Positions 29,627 through 43,208 of a DNA stretch of 64,000 bases are shown in pieces. The notes under the pieces are model-generated. The model worked only from the letters and a program-made list of their open reading frames with translations, did not search any database and was not told the DNA's origin. Each line of letters starts with the position of its first letter. Within the stretch, counting starts at the first letter, position 1. Location of the stretch: positions 62,001 through 126,000 of the forward strand of contig NZ_UAQZ01000003.1 in assembly GCF_900446215.1 (NCBI RefSeq), in the 5' to 3' direction. The translations under genes and the position numbers were made by a program. Source of the stretch: Burkholderia cenocepacia. Lineage in GTDB: Bacteria > Pseudomonadota > Gammaproteobacteria > Burkholderiales > Burkholderiaceae.

Positions 29627-29798
29627 GCAGTTTTTGATCAGGGATCGCCGCAGGGCGGTCAAGGCGGGAGTGCCGGATTGCCGGTGCTGTCGAGTAAGTG
29701 GTCACCCGGCCAAGCTGGTTAGTCGTGAAGATGTGATCGGGTTTGTTGGTGGCCGCGGAGCTGAATCCAGCTCCAACTGAACAAGTAAAGGAAGAATC

Positions 29799-30269
29799 AT
29801 GCCGCGTCGTCGCGAAGTCCCCAAGCGGGAAGTGTTGCCGGATCCGAAGTTCGGCAACGTTGATGTTGCCAAGTTCATGAACATGCTGATGCTGTCCGGC
29901 AAGAAGTCGGTCGCAGAGCGCATCGTTTATGGCGCATTCGAACAAATCCAGACCAAGGGTGGCAAGGACCCGCTGGAAGTGTTCACGGTTGCGCTCAACA
30001 ACGTGAAGCCGGTGGTCGAAGTGAAGAGCCGTCGCGTTGGTGGTGCCAACTATCAAGTTCCGGTCGAAGTGCGCCCGTCGCGTCGTATGGCATTGGCGAT
30101 GCGCTGGCTGCGTGAGGCTGCGAAGAAGCGTAGCGAGAAGTCGATGGCCCTGCGCCTGGCAGGTGAACTCTCCGAAGCGGCCGAAGGCCGTGGCGGCGCG
30201 ATGAAGAAGCGCGACGAAGTTCACCGCATGGCAGAAGCCAACCGCGCGTTCTCGCATTTCCGTTTCTAA
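29799..30269 (+). CDS. rpsG: 30S ribosomal protein S7
   Basis: 156 residues ([19 protein letters not shown]). Primary binder of the 3' major domain of 16S rRNA; in E. coli it represses the str operon through the rpsL-rpsG gap. That gap is 172 bases here, longer than in E. coli, and contains no terminator-like T run. Confidence 0.98.
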   Translation: MPRRREVPKREVLPDPKFGNVDVAKFMNMLMLSGKKSVAERIVYGAFEQIQTKGGKDPLEVFTVALNNVKPVVEVKSRRVGGANYQVPVEVRPSRRMALAMRWLREAAKKRSEKSMALRLAGELSEAAEGRGGAMKKRDEVHRMAEANRAFSHFRF

Positions 30270-30392
30270 GCGCCTGGCTGGGCTGTTTGCGGAAATAAAT
30301 TCCGGGCGGGTGCGCTTTTCAGGCGCCTCGCCCGTTTGTGTTGAGGCGTGATGCAGCAGGGCTGCGTCACGTCATCCCAGTAGAGGATCAAA

Positions 30393-32495
<2,103 letters not shown>

Positions 32496-32537
32496 ATCTG
32501 TAGCTACCAACTGATTATTTTTTGAAAGAAGAGAATC

Positions 32538-33728
<1,191 letters not shown>

Positions 33729-33790
33729 TATCGACGATCCGCGGATCCCGGTGGGGTCCGCGATTCCCGCGGTACGCCGTTGTACCGCCG

Positions 33791-33833
33791 AAACCGGGTG
33801 CCCAGCTTGTGCTGGCGCCCGGTTTTGTTTTTG
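33791..33833 (+). terminator. Terminator after tufB
   Basis: An imperfect GC-rich stem beginning AAACCGGGTGCC and closing with GGCGCCCGGTTT, then TTGTTTTT. It ends the str operon, probably with some read-through. Confidence 0.75.
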
Positions 33834-33887
33834 CGGCCGCGCGTTGCGCGGGCCGAGAAACACGCCACACTGCTCCGGAATTTCGTG

Positions 33888-33893
33888 TAGAAT
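33888..33893 (+). promoter_or_regulatory. Candidate -10 box of the S10 operon promoter
   Basis: TAGAAT at 33888-33893, about 120 bases before rpsJ. The -35 is not clear (CCACAC at 17 bases). Position fits a promoter for the S10 unit. Confidence 0.4.
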
Positions 33894-34015
33894 CGCGGGC
33901 TTAGCAGTGGAAGTACCGTCCGGAACCTGATGCTTCGCTCCCCGCTGGTGTCATGTTTCACGTTCTTTTAGTGTCCGGCGATGCAATATCGCCTCGCTCT
34001 TTTCAAGGAATTGTC

Positions 34016-34327
34016 ATGCAGCAACAGAAAATCCGCATTCGCCTGAAGGCTTTCGACTATCGTCTGATCGATCAATCGGCTGCCGAAATCGTCGATACCG
34101 CGAAGCGGACTGGCGCAATCGTCCGTGGCCCGGTGCCGCTGCCGACGCGCATCCAGCGTTTTGACATCCTGCGTTCGCCGCACGTCAACAAGACGTCGCG
34201 CGATCAGCTCGAAATCCGTACCCACCAGCGCCTGATGGACATCGTCGACCCGACGGACAAGACCGTCGACGCGCTGATGAAGCTCGACCTGCCGGCTGGC
34301 GTCGACGTGGAAATCAAGCTGCAGTAA
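34016..34327 (+). CDS. rpsJ: 30S ribosomal protein S10 / NusE
   Basis: 103 residues from the ATG at 34016 ([20 protein letters not shown]), AAGGAA just upstream; the frame is open upstream but untranslated. S10 is a 30S protein and, as NusE, partners NusB on boxA, linking it to the rRNA operon seen at 5134-10826. Unusually, about 178 bases with a promoter separate it from rplC. Confidence 0.98.
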   Translation: MQQQKIRIRLKAFDYRLIDQSAAEIVDTAKRTGAIVRGPVPLPTRIQRFDILRSPHVNKTSRDQLEIRTHQRLMDIVDPTDKTVDALMKLDLPAGVDVEIKLQ

Positions 34328-34377
34328 GGCTTTCGGCGCCGACCGGCGTACCGGATGGCGCTAAGTCTTTGTATTGC

Positions 34378-34406
34378 TTGCGGAAATCGAGAAGTCGGGC
34401 TATACT
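34378..34406 (+). promoter_or_regulatory. Internal promoter between rpsJ and rplC
   Basis: -35 TTGCGG (34378-34383), 17-base spacer, -10 TATACT (34401-34406), followed by a small TTCGCG...CGCG inverted repeat. It would allow rplC onward to be transcribed apart from rpsJ. Confidence 0.65.
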
Positions 34407-34505
34407 GCTTGGCTTTTCGCGTATTCGCGTAAAAAAGTTGGGCCTTGCGTGCCCGGCATTTTGTAAATCAGCCCCGACCAATCGCAGTCGGGAATGGAGA
34501 AAATG

Positions 34506-35156
34506 ATGAGCCTTGGACTCGTAGGTCGCAAGGTTGGCATGACCCGTATCTTCACGGCGGAAGGGGATTCGATTCCCGTCACCGTGCTGGACGTGTCGGA
34601 CAACCGCGTGACGCAGATCAAGACTGTTGAAACCGACGGCTACACGGCCGTGCAGGTTGCATTCGGCTCCCGCCGCGCATCGCGCGTGACGAAGCCGCTG
34701 GCAGGTCATCTCGCCAAAGCCGGTGTCGAAGCCGGTGAAATCCTCAAGGAATTCCGCATTGACGCGGCCAAGGCAGCCGAGCTGTCGAATGGCGCCGTGG
34801 TCGGTGCAGATCTTTTCGAAGTGGGCCAGAAGGTCGACGTGCAAGGCGTGTCGATCGGTAAGGGCTACGCCGGTACGATCAAGCGTTACAACTTCTCCTC
34901 CGGCCGTGCCACGCACGGTAACTCGCGCTCGCACAACGTGCCGGGCTCGATCGGTATGGCGCAGGATCCGGGTCGTGTTTTCCCGGGTAAACGCATGACG
35001 GGTCACATGGGTGACGTGACGGTGACGGTGCAGAACCTCGAAATCGCTCGTATCGACGCAGAGCGCAAGCTGCTGCTCGTGAAGGGTGCGATTCCGGGCG
35101 CGAAGGGCGGCAAGGTCTTCGTGACGCCGGCCGTCAAGACCAAGGGGGCGAAATAA
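34506..35156 (+). CDS. rplC: 50S ribosomal protein L3
   Basis: 216 residues from the ATG at 34506 ([16 protein letters not shown]). GGAG at 34496-34499 gives six-base spacing, better than the ATGs at 34494 or 34503. L3 nucleates 50S assembly and reaches the peptidyl-transferase centre. Its TAA overlaps the rplD ATG by one base. Confidence 0.97.
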   Translation: MSLGLVGRKVGMTRIFTAEGDSIPVTVLDVSDNRVTQIKTVETDGYTAVQVAFGSRRASRVTKPLAGHLAKAGVEAGEILKEFRIDAAKAAELSNGAVVGADLFEVGQKVDVQGVSIGKGYAGTIKRYNFSSGRATHGNSRSHNVPGSIGMAQDPGRVFPGKRMTGHMGDVTVTVQNLEIARIDAERKLLLVKGAIPGAKGGKVFVTPAVKTKGAK

Positions 35157-35776
35157 TGGAACTCAAGCTCCTGAACGAAAATGGTCAGGAAGGTGCAGTG
35201 GTCAACGCATCGGACGTCGTGTTCGGTCGTGACTACAACGAAGCGCTGATCCACCAGGTCGTCATCGCTTACCAGGCGAATGCTCGCCAGGGTAACCGCG
35301 CACAGAAGGACCGTGAGCAAGTCAAGCACACGACCAAGAAGCCGTGGCGCCAGAAGGGTACGGGCCGCGCTCGTGCCGGTATGTCGTCGAGCCCGCTGTG
35401 GCGTGGCGGTGGTCGTATCTTCCCGAATTCGCCGGAAGAAAACTTCTCGCACAAGGTCAACAAGAAGATGCATCGCGCAGGTCTCTGCTCGATCTTCTCG
35501 CAGCTGGCCCGTGAAGGCCGTCTGTCGGTCGTCGAGGACATCATCCTCGAAGCGCCGAAGACCAAGCTGCTGGCCGACAAATTCAAGACCATGGGTCTCG
35601 ACTCCGTGCTGATCATCACCGACACGGTCGACGAGAACCTGTACCTGGCTTCGCGCAACCTGCCGCACGTGGCGATTGTCGAGCCGCGCTACGCTGACCC
35701 GCTGTCGCTGATCTACTTCAAGAAAGTGCTGGTCACGAAGGCTGCGGTCGCCCAGATCGAGGAGTTGCTGTCATGA
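35156..35776 (+). CDS. rplD: 50S ribosomal protein L4
   Basis: 206 residues. L4 lines the exit tunnel, and in E. coli represses the S10 operon; no E. coli-type S10 leader was recognised here. The tunnel loop region ([15 protein letters not shown]) is intact. It overlaps rplC by one base and rplW by four, so all three are translationally coupled. Confidence 0.98.
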
Positions 35777-36087
35777 GCGAGATTCGCAAGAACGATCATC
35801 GTTTGATGCAGGTCCTGCTCGCACCGGTGATCTCGGAAAAGGCGACGCTGGTTGCCGACAAGAACGAGCAAGTCGTGTTCGAAGTCGCACCGGATGCCAC
35901 GAAGCAGGAAGTGAAGGCGGCTGTCGAGCTGCTGTTCAAGGTTGAAGTTGATTCCGTCAACGTGCTGGTTCAGAAGGGCAAGCAAAAGCGCTTTGGCCGT
36001 TCGATGGGCCGCCGCAAGGACGTGAAGAAGGCGTACGTCTGCCTGAAGCCCGGCCAGGAAATCAACTTTGAAGCGGAGGCCAAGTAA
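35773..36087 (+). CDS. rplW: 50S ribosomal protein L23
   Basis: 104 residues. Protein at the tunnel exit, docking site for trigger factor and SRP. Starts within the ATGA overlap with rplD. The segment [20 protein letters not shown] is typical. Confidence 0.97.
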
Positions 36088-36089
36088 TC

Positions 36090-36917
36090 ATGGCAATCGT
36101 TAAAGTTAAGCCGACATCGCCGGGTCGCCGCGCGATGGTCAAGGTGGTCAACAAGAACCTGCACCAGGGCAAGCCGTTCGCGGCACTGCTCGACTCGCAG
36201 AGCTCGACCGCCGGCCGTAACAACAACGGTCGTATCACCACGCGTCACAAGGGTGGTGGTCACAAGCAGCACTACCGTATCGTCGATTTCCGTCGCACGA
36301 AGGACGGCATCCCGGCAAAGGTCGAACGTCTCGAGTACGACCCGAACCGCAGCGCGAACATCGCGCTGGTGCTCTACGCAGACGGCGAACGTCGCTACAT
36401 CATCGCCCCGAAGGGCCTGACCGTCGGCCAACAGCTGATGTCGGGTTCGGAAGCGCCGATCCGTGCAGGCAACACGCTGCCGATCCGCAACATTCCGGTC
36501 GGTACGACGATCCACTGCATCGAGATGCTGCCGGGCAAGGGTGCGCAAATGGCGCGTTCGGCTGGCACGTCGGCCATGCTGCTGGCACGCGAAGGCGTCT
36601 ACGCGCAGGTTCGTCTGCGTTCGGGCGAAATCCGCCGCGTGCACATCGAGTGCCGTGCAACGATCGGTGAAGTCGGCAACGAAGAGCACAGCCTGCGCCA
36701 GATCGGCAAGGCTGGCGCGAACCGCTGGCGCGGTATCCGCCCGACGGTGCGTGGCGTTGCGATGAACCCGGTTGATCACCCGCACGGTGGTGGTGAGGGC
36801 AAGACGGCTGCAGGTCGCGACCCGGTGAGCCCGTGGGGTACGCCGGCTAAGGGTTACCGCACCCGCAGCAACAAGCGCACGACGACGATGATCGTCCAGC
36901 GCCGTCACAAGCGTTAA
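36090..36917 (+). CDS. rplB: 50S ribosomal protein L2
   Basis: 275 residues. Most conserved 50S protein, close to the peptidyl-transferase centre. [14 protein letters not shown] contains the conserved histidine region. Two bases separate it from rplW. Confidence 0.98.
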
Positions 36918-36927
36918 GGAGTAGGCA

Positions 36928-37203
36928 ATGGCACGTTCTGTTAAAAAAGGTCCGTTCTGCGACGCCCATTTGCTGAAGAAAGTTGAGGCGGCTGCAGCTT
37001 CGCGCGACAAAAAGCCGATCAAGACCTGGTCGCGTCGCTCGACGATTCTGCCGGATTTCATCGGCCTGACGATCGCTGTTCACAACGGCCGTCAACACGT
37101 TCCGGTGTACATCTCGGAAAACATGGTCGGCCACAAGCTTGGCGAGTTCGCACTGACCCGTACGTTCAAGGGTCACGCAGCCGACAAGAAGGCCAAGAAA
37201 TAA
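36928..37203 (+). CDS. rpsS: 30S ribosomal protein S19
   Basis: 91 residues ([18 protein letters not shown]). 30S head protein pairing with S13. Ten bases after rplB with an AAGGAG site. Confidence 0.97.
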
Positions 37204-37215
37204 GGGGCAATCAAG

Positions 37216-37545
37216 ATGGAAGTGAAAGCAATTCATCGCGGTGCCCGCATCTCGGCGCAAAAAACGCGCCTTGTGGCTGACCAGATCCGCGGTTTGCCGG
37301 TCGACAAGGCGCTGAACGTTCTGACGTTCTCGCCGAAGAAGGCGGCTGGCATCGTGAAGAAGGTTGTGCTGTCGGCAATCGCGAATGCGGAGCACAACGA
37401 AGGCGCTGATATCGACGAGCTCAAGATCAAGAGCATCTACGTCGACAAGGCTGCATCGCTCAAGCGTTTCACCGCGCGCGCAAAGGGCCGCGGTAACCGC
37501 ATCGAGAAGCAATCCTGTCACATCACTGTGACGGTCGGGAATTAA
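37216..37545 (+). CDS. rplV: 50S ribosomal protein L22
   Basis: 109 residues. Spans the 50S and lines the exit tunnel with L4; the beta-hairpin end reads [12 protein letters not shown], without the deletions linked to macrolide resistance. Follows rpsS by 12 bases. Confidence 0.97.
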
Positions 37546-37556
37546 GGAGCCATACG

Positions 37557-38357
37557 ATGGGACAGAAAATTCATCCGACTGGCTTCCGCCTGGCTGTCAG
37601 CCGCAATTGGGCTTCGCGTTGGTACGCGAACAACAACAATTTCGCGGCGATGCTGCAGGAAGACATCGGTGTTCGTGAATACCTGAAGAAGAAGCTGAAG
37701 AACGCTTCGGTCGGTCGGGTCGTCATCGAGCGTCCGGCGAAGAACGCGCGCATCACGATTTACAGCTCGCGTCCGGGCGTGGTCATCGGCAAGAAGGGCG
37801 AGGATATCGAACAGCTGAAGACGGAACTGCAACGCCGCATGGGCGTGCCGGTTCACGTCAACATCGAAGAAATCCGCAAGCCGGAAACCGATGCTCAGCT
37901 GATCGCTGACTCGATCACGCAACAGCTCGAGCGCCGGATCATGTTCCGTCGCGCGATGAAGCGTGCGATGCAGAACGCGATGCGTCTGGGTGCCCAAGGC
38001 ATCAAGATCATGAGCGCAGGCCGTCTGAACGGTATCGAAATCGCTCGTACGGAGTGGTATCGCGAAGGTCGCGTGCCGCTTCACACGCTGCGTGCTGATA
38101 TCGACTACGCGACTTCGGAAGCGAAGACGACTTACGGGATCATCGGCGTCAAGGTGTGGGTCTACAAGGGCGATACGCTCGGCCGCAACGACGCACCGGT
38201 GGTGGAAGAAGTAGCCGAAGACAAGCGTCCGCGTCGCAATGCGCGTCCGGGCGACCGTCGTCCGCGCCGTGACGGCGAAGGCGGCGCTCCGGGTGCTCGT
38301 CGTGGCGCACCGCGCCGTGGCGCCGGCAAGCCCGAAGACGGCAAGACTGGAGAATAA
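37557..38357 (+). CDS. rpsC: 30S ribosomal protein S3 with RG-rich tail
   Basis: 266 residues, about 33 longer than E. coli S3. The KH domain carries [14 protein letters not shown] and the C-domain ends near [16 protein letters not shown] (about residue 210). The last 45 or so residues are low complexity, rich in Arg, Gly and Pro ([17 protein letters not shown] ... [12 protein letters not shown]), and probably disordered. Such tails occur in beta-proteobacterial S3. S3 sits at the mRNA entry and has mRNA-unwinding activity. Confidence 0.97.
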   Translation: MGQKIHPTGFRLAVSRNWASRWYANNNNFAAMLQEDIGVREYLKKKLKNASVGRVVIERPAKNARITIYSSRPGVVIGKKGEDIEQLKTELQRRMGVPVHVNIEEIRKPETDAQLIADSITQQLERRIMFRRAMKRAMQNAMRLGAQGIKIMSAGRLNGIEIARTEWYREGRVPLHTLRADIDYATSEAKTTYGIIGVKVWVYKGDTLGRNDAPVVEEVAEDKRPRRNARPGDRRPRRDGEGGAPGARRGAPRRGAGKPEDGKTGE

Positions 38358-38359
38358 CG

Positions 38360-38776
38360 ATGCTGCAACCGAAACGCAGAAAGTATCGTAAAGAGCAGAA
38401 GGGTCGTAACACCGGCAAGGCGACGCGCGGCAACGCAGTGTCGTTCGGTGAATTCGGCCTGAAGGCGATCGGTCGCGGTCGTTTGACCGCACGTCAGATT
38501 GAAGCGGCGCGTCGTGCAATGACGCGTCACATCAAGCGTGGCGGCCGTATCTGGATCCGGATCTTCCCGGACAAGCCGATTTCGCAGAAGCCGGCCGAAG
38601 TGCGTATGGGTAACGGTAAGGGTAACCCGGAGTACTACGTCGCCGAGATTCAGCCGGGCAAGATGCTCTATGAAATGGACGGCGTAACCGAAGAACTGGC
38701 ACGCGAAGCGTTCCGTCTGGCTGCAGCCAAGCTGCCGCTGAAGACGGCATTCATCGTGCGCCAGCTCGGCGCCTAA
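38360..38776 (+). CDS. rplP: 50S ribosomal protein L16
   Basis: 138 residues ([17 protein letters not shown]). Positions the acceptor arm of A-site tRNA. Two bases after the rpsC stop. Confidence 0.98.
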   Translation: MLQPKRRKYRKEQKGRNTGKATRGNAVSFGEFGLKAIGRGRLTARQIEAARRAMTRHIKRGGRIWIRIFPDKPISQKPAEVRMGNGKGNPEYYVAEIQPGKMLYEMDGVTEELAREAFRLAAAKLPLKTAFIVRQLGA

Positions 38777-38785
38777 GGAGAAAAC

Positions 38786-38980
38786 ATGAAGGCTTCCGAA
38801 CTTCTCCAGAAAGACCAGGCCGCGCTCAACAAGGAGCTGGCGGACCTGCTGAAGGCGCAATTCGGCCTGCGCATGCAACTCGCGACCCAGCAGCTCACGA
38901 ACACGAGCCAGCTGAAGAAGGTTCGTCGCGACATCGCACGTGTGCGGACCGTCATGACTCAGAAGGCGAACCAGAAATGA
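38786..38980 (+). CDS. rpmC: 50S ribosomal protein L29
   Basis: 64 residues, a small helical-hairpin protein at the tunnel exit beside L23. Starts after AAGGAGAAAAC and overlaps rpsQ by four bases. Confidence 0.97.
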
Positions 38981-39249
38981 ACGATAGCGTGAAAACCTCG
39001 CTGAAGCGGACGCTGGTCGGTCGGGTCGTCAGCAACAAGATGGACAAGACCGTCACCGTGCTGATCGAGCACCGCGTCAAGCACCCGATCTACGGCAAGT
39101 ATGTCGTGCGTTCGAAGAAGTACCACGCGCACGATGAAGCGAACACCTACAACGAAGGCGATCTCGTCGAAATTCAGGAAACGCGTCCTGTTTCGAAGAC
39201 GAAGGCCTGGACGGTGTCGCGCCTCGTCGAAGCCGCTCGCGTCATCTAA
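38977..39249 (+). CDS. rpsQ: 30S ribosomal protein S17
   Basis: 90 residues. OB-fold primary 16S binder, with [20 protein letters not shown] as its core. Last gene of the S10 unit: a 309-base gap with hairpin and promoter follows. Confidence 0.97.
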
Positions 39250-39315
39250 GCGGGCAGCGCAGTAGGCAGTAACGGGCACTTCTCCACGAAGTGCTTGAAA
39301 TCGCAAAGTTTTTGC

Positions 39316-39350
39316 TTGCGTGACCGGGATTATTTGTTATAATCCCGGTC
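39316..39350 (+). promoter_or_regulatory. spc operon promoter overlapping a terminator-like hairpin
   Basis: A perfect 12-base inverted repeat (39322-39333 with 39339-39350) encloses five bases. Its 3' arm contains the consensus -10 TATAAT (39338-39343, sharing one loop base). A -35-like TTGCGT lies at 39316-39321 with a 16-base spacer. Transcripts arriving from rpsQ would form the hairpin, while new ones start just after it. The rest of the gap (39351-39558) is leader without a reading frame of note. Confidence 0.7.
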
Positions 39351-39558
39351 TTCCCTCTTTATGGGAGCCCCGTCGCGGGCGAAGTTGGTGGGGGAAGCGG
39401 ACTGGCGCCTGCCTGTCCGAAAGATTCACCGAATTGCGATGGCGGGTTTCGTTTGCCGTCGCTGCTGTTCCAACCCAAGCAGCCGATTGGCTGACGGGAC
39501 CAAGACTGACCGAATGCATCATGGTGGTGCATCCGGATTAAGTTGGGAAAGACAAACC

Positions 39559-39927
39559 ATGATCCAGACCGAATCTCGGCTCGAAGTAGCCGACAACACG
39601 GGTGCACGTGAAGTCCTGTGCATCAAGGTGCTCGGCGGCTCGAAGCGTCGTTATGCCGGCATTGGCGACATCATCAAGGTGAGCGTCAAAGAGGCAACGC
39701 CGCGCGGGCGCGTGAAGAAAGGCGAAATTTACAACGCCGTGGTGGTCCGCACCGCCAAGGGCGTGCGCCGTCAAGACGGCTCGCTGATCAAGTTCGACGG
39801 CAACGCCGCTGTGCTTTTGAATAACAAGCTCGAGCCGATCGGCACCCGTATTTTCGGGCCGGTGACGCGTGAGCTGCGTAGCGAACGATTCATGAAGATC
39901 GTTTCGCTGGCGCCGGAAGTGCTGTAA
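39559..39927 (+). CDS. rplN: 50S ribosomal protein L14
   Basis: 122 residues from the ATG at 39559 ([20 protein letters not shown]); the open frame upstream is leader. L14 forms intersubunit bridges with the 30S. First gene of the spc unit, as in E. coli. Confidence 0.97.
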   Translation: MIQTESRLEVADNTGAREVLCIKVLGGSKRRYAGIGDIIKVSVKEATPRGRVKKGEIYNAVVVRTAKGVRRQDGSLIKFDGNAAVLLNNKLEPIGTRIFGPVTRELRSERFMKIVSLAPEVL

Positions 39928-39936
39928 GGAGTCGCG

Positions 39937-40245
39937 ATGAACAAGATTCGCAAAGGTGACGAAGTCATCGTCGTCACTGGCAAGGACAAGGGCAAGCGCG
40001 GCGTCGTGCTGGCTGTCGGTGCTGAACATGTGACGGTTGAAGGTATCAACCTCGTCAAGAAGCATGTGAAGCCGAACCCGATGAAGGGTACGACGGGCGG
40101 CGTGGAAGCGAAGACGATGCCCCTGCATATTTCGAACGTCGCACTGGTCGACGCGAATGGCAAGGCGTCGCGTGTTGGCATCAAGGTCGAGGAAGGCAAG
40201 AAGGTTCGCTTCCTGAAGACGACCGGTGCCGTACTGAGCGCCTGA
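39937..40245 (+). CDS. rplX: 50S ribosomal protein L24
   Basis: 102 residues with the KOW motif ([20 protein letters not shown]) at the N-terminus. Early 50S assembly initiator. Nine bases after rplN. Confidence 0.97.
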
Positions 40246-40261
40246 CGCAGCGGAGTAAAAA

Positions 40262-40801
40262 ATGGCTCGTTTTCAAGAGTTTTACAAAGAAAAGGTTGTG
40301 CCCGGCCTGATCGAGAAGTTCGGTTACAAGTCGGTCATGGAAGTGCCGCGCATCACCAAGATCACGCTGAACATGGGTCTTGGCGAAGCGATCGCTGACA
40401 AGAAGATCATCGAGAACGCCGTTGGCGACCTCACGAAGATCGCCGGCCAGAAGCCGGTCGTCACGAAGGCCCGCAAGGCAATCGCAGGCTTCAAGATCCG
40501 CCAGGGTTACCCGATCGGCGCGATGGTGACGCTGCGTGGCCGCGCGATGTACGAATTCCTCGACCGTTTCGTGACGGTTGCCCTGCCCCGCGTGCGTGAC
40601 TTCCGCGGCGTGTCGGGTCGTGCTTTCGATGGCCGTGGCAACTACAACATCGGTGTGAAAGAGCAGATCATTTTCCCCGAAATCGATTACGACAAGATCG
40701 ACGCACTGCGTGGGCTGAACATCAGCATCACGACGACTGCGAAGACCGACGACGAAGCAAAGGCTCTGCTCGCCAGCTTCAAGTTCCCGTTCAGAAACTG
40801 A
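40262..40801 (+). CDS. rplE: 50S ribosomal protein L5
   Basis: 179 residues. Binds 5S rRNA and contacts P-site tRNA. Blocks [18 protein letters not shown] and [19 protein letters not shown] are typical. Confidence 0.98.
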   Translation: MARFQEFYKEKVVPGLIEKFGYKSVMEVPRITKITLNMGLGEAIADKKIIENAVGDLTKIAGQKPVVTKARKAIAGFKIRQGYPIGAMVTLRGRAMYEFLDRFVTVALPRVRDFRGVSGRAFDGRGNYNIGVKEQIIFPEIDYDKIDALRGLNISITTTAKTDDEAKALLASFKFPFRN

Positions 40802-40808
40802 GGTTACC

Positions 40809-41114
40809 GTGGCTAAACTGGCACTGATCGAACGTGAAAAGAAGCGCGCCCGCCTGGTCGCGAAGTTCGCAGCAAAGCGCGAAGCGCTGAAGGCGATCGT
40901 CGAAGACCAAAGCAAGTCGGAAGAAGAGCGCTACGAAGCACGCCTGGAGCTGCAGCAACTGCCCCGCAACGCAAACCCGACCCGCCAGCGTAACCGCTGC
41001 GCGATCACGGGCCGTCCGCGTGGCACGTTCCGTAAATTCGGCCTCGCGCGTAACAAGATTCGTGAAATCGCATTCCGTGGCGAGATTCCTGGCCTGACCA
41101 AGGCGAGCTGGTAA
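40809..41114 (+). CDS. rpsN: 30S ribosomal protein S14
   Basis: 101 residues, GTG start at 40809, seven bases after rplE. The long, zinc-free (C-minus) form: the CxxC pairs of zinc S14 are absent and a single Cys remains in [12 protein letters not shown]. Confidence 0.97.
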   Translation: MAKLALIEREKKRARLVAKFAAKREALKAIVEDQSKSEEERYEARLELQQLPRNANPTRQRNRCAITGRPRGTFRKFGLARNKIREIAFRGEIPGLTKASW

Positions 41115-41128
41115 TAGGAGAAACGTAA

Positions 41129-41524
41129 ATGAGCATGAGTGATCCTATCGCCGATATGCTGACTCGCATCCGCAACGCGCAGATGGTCGAGAAGGTATCG
41201 GTCGCGATGCCCTCGTCGAAGGTCAAGGTTGCAATCGCGCAAGTCCTGAAGGACGAAGGTTATATCGACGATTTCGCCGTGAAGGCGGAAGGTGCGAAGT
41301 CCGAACTGAATATCGCGCTGAAGTACTACGCAGGTCGCCCGGTCATCGAACGCCTCGAGCGCGTGTCGAAGCCTGGTCTGCGCGTGTACCGCGGCCGTAA
41401 CGACATTCCGCAGGTCATGAATGGCCTCGGTGTGGCAATCGTGTCGACGCCGAAGGGCGTGATGACCGACCGCAAGGCGCGCGCTACCGGCGTCGGCGGC
41501 GAAGTCATCTGCTACGTCGCTTAA
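41129..41524 (+). CDS. rpsH: 30S ribosomal protein S8
   Basis: 131 residues ([18 protein letters not shown]). GGAG lies eight bases before the ATG at 41129; an ATG two codons later is possible. Primary 16S binder and, in E. coli, repressor of the spc operon through the rplE region. Confidence 0.97.
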   Translation: MSMSDPIADMLTRIRNAQMVEKVSVAMPSSKVKVAIAQVLKDEGYIDDFAVKAEGAKSELNIALKYYAGRPVIERLERVSKPGLRVYRGRNDIPQVMNGLGVAIVSTPKGVMTDRKARATGVGGEVICYVA

Positions 41525-41542
41525 AGCCGAGGAGAGAGAAAC

Positions 41543-42073
41543 ATGTCTCGAGTAGGTAAGAGCCCGATCGCGCTGCAAGGCGCGGAAGTCAAGCTGGCCG
41601 ACGGTGCAATCACCGTCAAGGGCCCGCTGGGCACCATCACGCAAGCGATCAATCCGCTCGTGAACGTGGCGAACAACGACGGCACGCTGAATCTGTCGCC
41701 GGTCGACGAAAGCCGCGAAGCAAATGCACTGTCGGGCACGATGCGCGCGATCATCGCGAATGCCGTGCACGGCGTGACCAAGGGTTTCGAGCGCAAGCTG
41801 ACGCTGGTTGGCGTCGGTTACCGTGCGCAAGCGCAAGGCGACAAGCTGAACCTGTCGCTGGGTTTCTCGCACCCGGTGGTGCACCAGATGCCGGAAGGCG
41901 TCAAGGCTGAAACCCCGACGCAAACCGAAATCGTGATCAAGGGGATCAACAAGCAACAAGTCGGTCAAGTGGCTGCGGAAGTCCGCGGTTACCGTCCGCC
42001 GGAGCCGTACAAGGGCAAGGGCGTGCGTTATGCCGACGAGGTTGTGATCCTCAAAGAAACGAAGAAGAAGTAA
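41543..42073 (+). CDS. rplF: 50S ribosomal protein L6
   Basis: 176 residues, two homologous domains near the sarcin-ricin loop. The signature [14 protein letters not shown] is at the C-terminus. Confidence 0.98.
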   Translation: MSRVGKSPIALQGAEVKLADGAITVKGPLGTITQAINPLVNVANNDGTLNLSPVDESREANALSGTMRAIIANAVHGVTKGFERKLTLVGVGYRAQAQGDKLNLSLGFSHPVVHQMPEGVKAETPTQTEIVIKGINKQQVGQVAAEVRGYRPPEPYKGKGVRYADEVVILKETKKK

Positions 42074-42085
42074 GGGTGCGCAATC

Positions 42086-42451
42086 ATGGATAAGACTCAA
42101 TCTCGCCTGCGCCGCGCTCGCCAGACGCGTATCAAGATCGCTGAGCTGCAGGTCGCGCGTCTCGCCGTGCATCGCACGAACACGCACATCTACGCTCAAG
42201 TGTTCTCGCCCTGCGGCACCAAGGTGCTGGCCAGCGCGTCGACGCTCGAAGCGGAAGTGCGCGCAGAACTGGCCGACAAGTCGGGCAAGGGCGGCAACGT
42301 CAATGCCGCGACGCTGATCGGCAAGCGTATTGCCGAAAAGGCAAAGGCTGCCGGCATCGAATCCGTCGCCTTCGACCGCTCGGGCTTCCGCTACCACGGC
42401 CGCGTCAAGGCGCTGGCTGAGGCAGCTCGCGAAGCTGGGCTCAAGTTCTAA
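42086..42451 (+). CDS. rplR: 50S ribosomal protein L18
   Basis: 121 residues. 5S rRNA binder in the central protuberance with L5. The basic N-terminus is [12 protein letters not shown] and the C-terminal signature is [20 protein letters not shown]. Confidence 0.97.
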
Positions 42452-42465
42452 GGAAGGAATTCGTC

Positions 42466-42984
42466 ATGGCAAAGATGCAAGCGAAAGTTCAGGCTGACGA
42501 GCGCGACGACGGCCTTCGCGAAAAGATGATTTCGGTCAACCGCGTGACCAAGGTCGTGAAGGGTGGCCGTATTCTCGGCTTCGCCGCACTGACCGTGGTT
42601 GGCGACGGTGATGGCCGCATCGGTATGGGCAAGGGCAAGGCGAAGGAAGTGCCGGTCGCTGTCCAGAAGGCAATGGAACAAGCTCGCCGCAACATGTTCA
42701 AGGTGCCGCTCAAGAACGGCACGCTGCAACACGAAGTGCACGGCAAGCACGGCGCATCCGCTGTCCTCCTCGCTCCGGCGAAGGCAGGTACGGGCGTGAT
42801 CGCCGGCGGCCCGATGCGCGCAGTGTTCGACGTGATGGGCGTTCAGAACGTCGTGGCGAAGAGCCACGGTTCGACGAACCCGTACAACCTCGTTCGCGCC
42901 ACGCTGGACGGCCTGCGTAAGCAGTCGACCCCAGCAGACATCGCGGCGAAGCGCGGCAAGTCCGTCGAAGAAATTTTGGGCTAA
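42466..42984 (+). CDS. rpsE: 30S ribosomal protein S5
   Basis: 172 residues. mRNA-entry protein involved in fidelity and unwinding. The N-terminal dsRBD-like core includes [20 protein letters not shown]; no spectinomycin-type change is obvious in that loop. Confidence 0.98.
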
Positions 42985-42999
42985 GCCCGGGTGGTCACC

Positions 43000-43182
43000 A
43001 TGTCTGAAAAAACTGTCAAGGTTCAGCTCGTCAAGAGCCTGATCGGGACCCGCGAATCGCACCGCGCGACCGTGCGTGGCCTGGGCCTGCGCCGACTCAA
43101 CTCGGTTAGCGAGCTGCAGGACACGCCGGCGGTCCGCGGCATGATCAACAAGGTCTCGTACCTCGTTAAGGTCATCGCGTAA
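43000..43182 (+). CDS. rpmD: 50S ribosomal protein L30
   Basis: 60 residues from the ATG at 43000 ([17 protein letters not shown]); a GTG at 42991 would add three residues that fit the family less well. Non-essential in some bacteria but conserved between S5 and L15. Confidence 0.95.
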
Positions 43183-43208
43183 GCGGCCCTACGGATCAAG
43201 GAGTTGAT

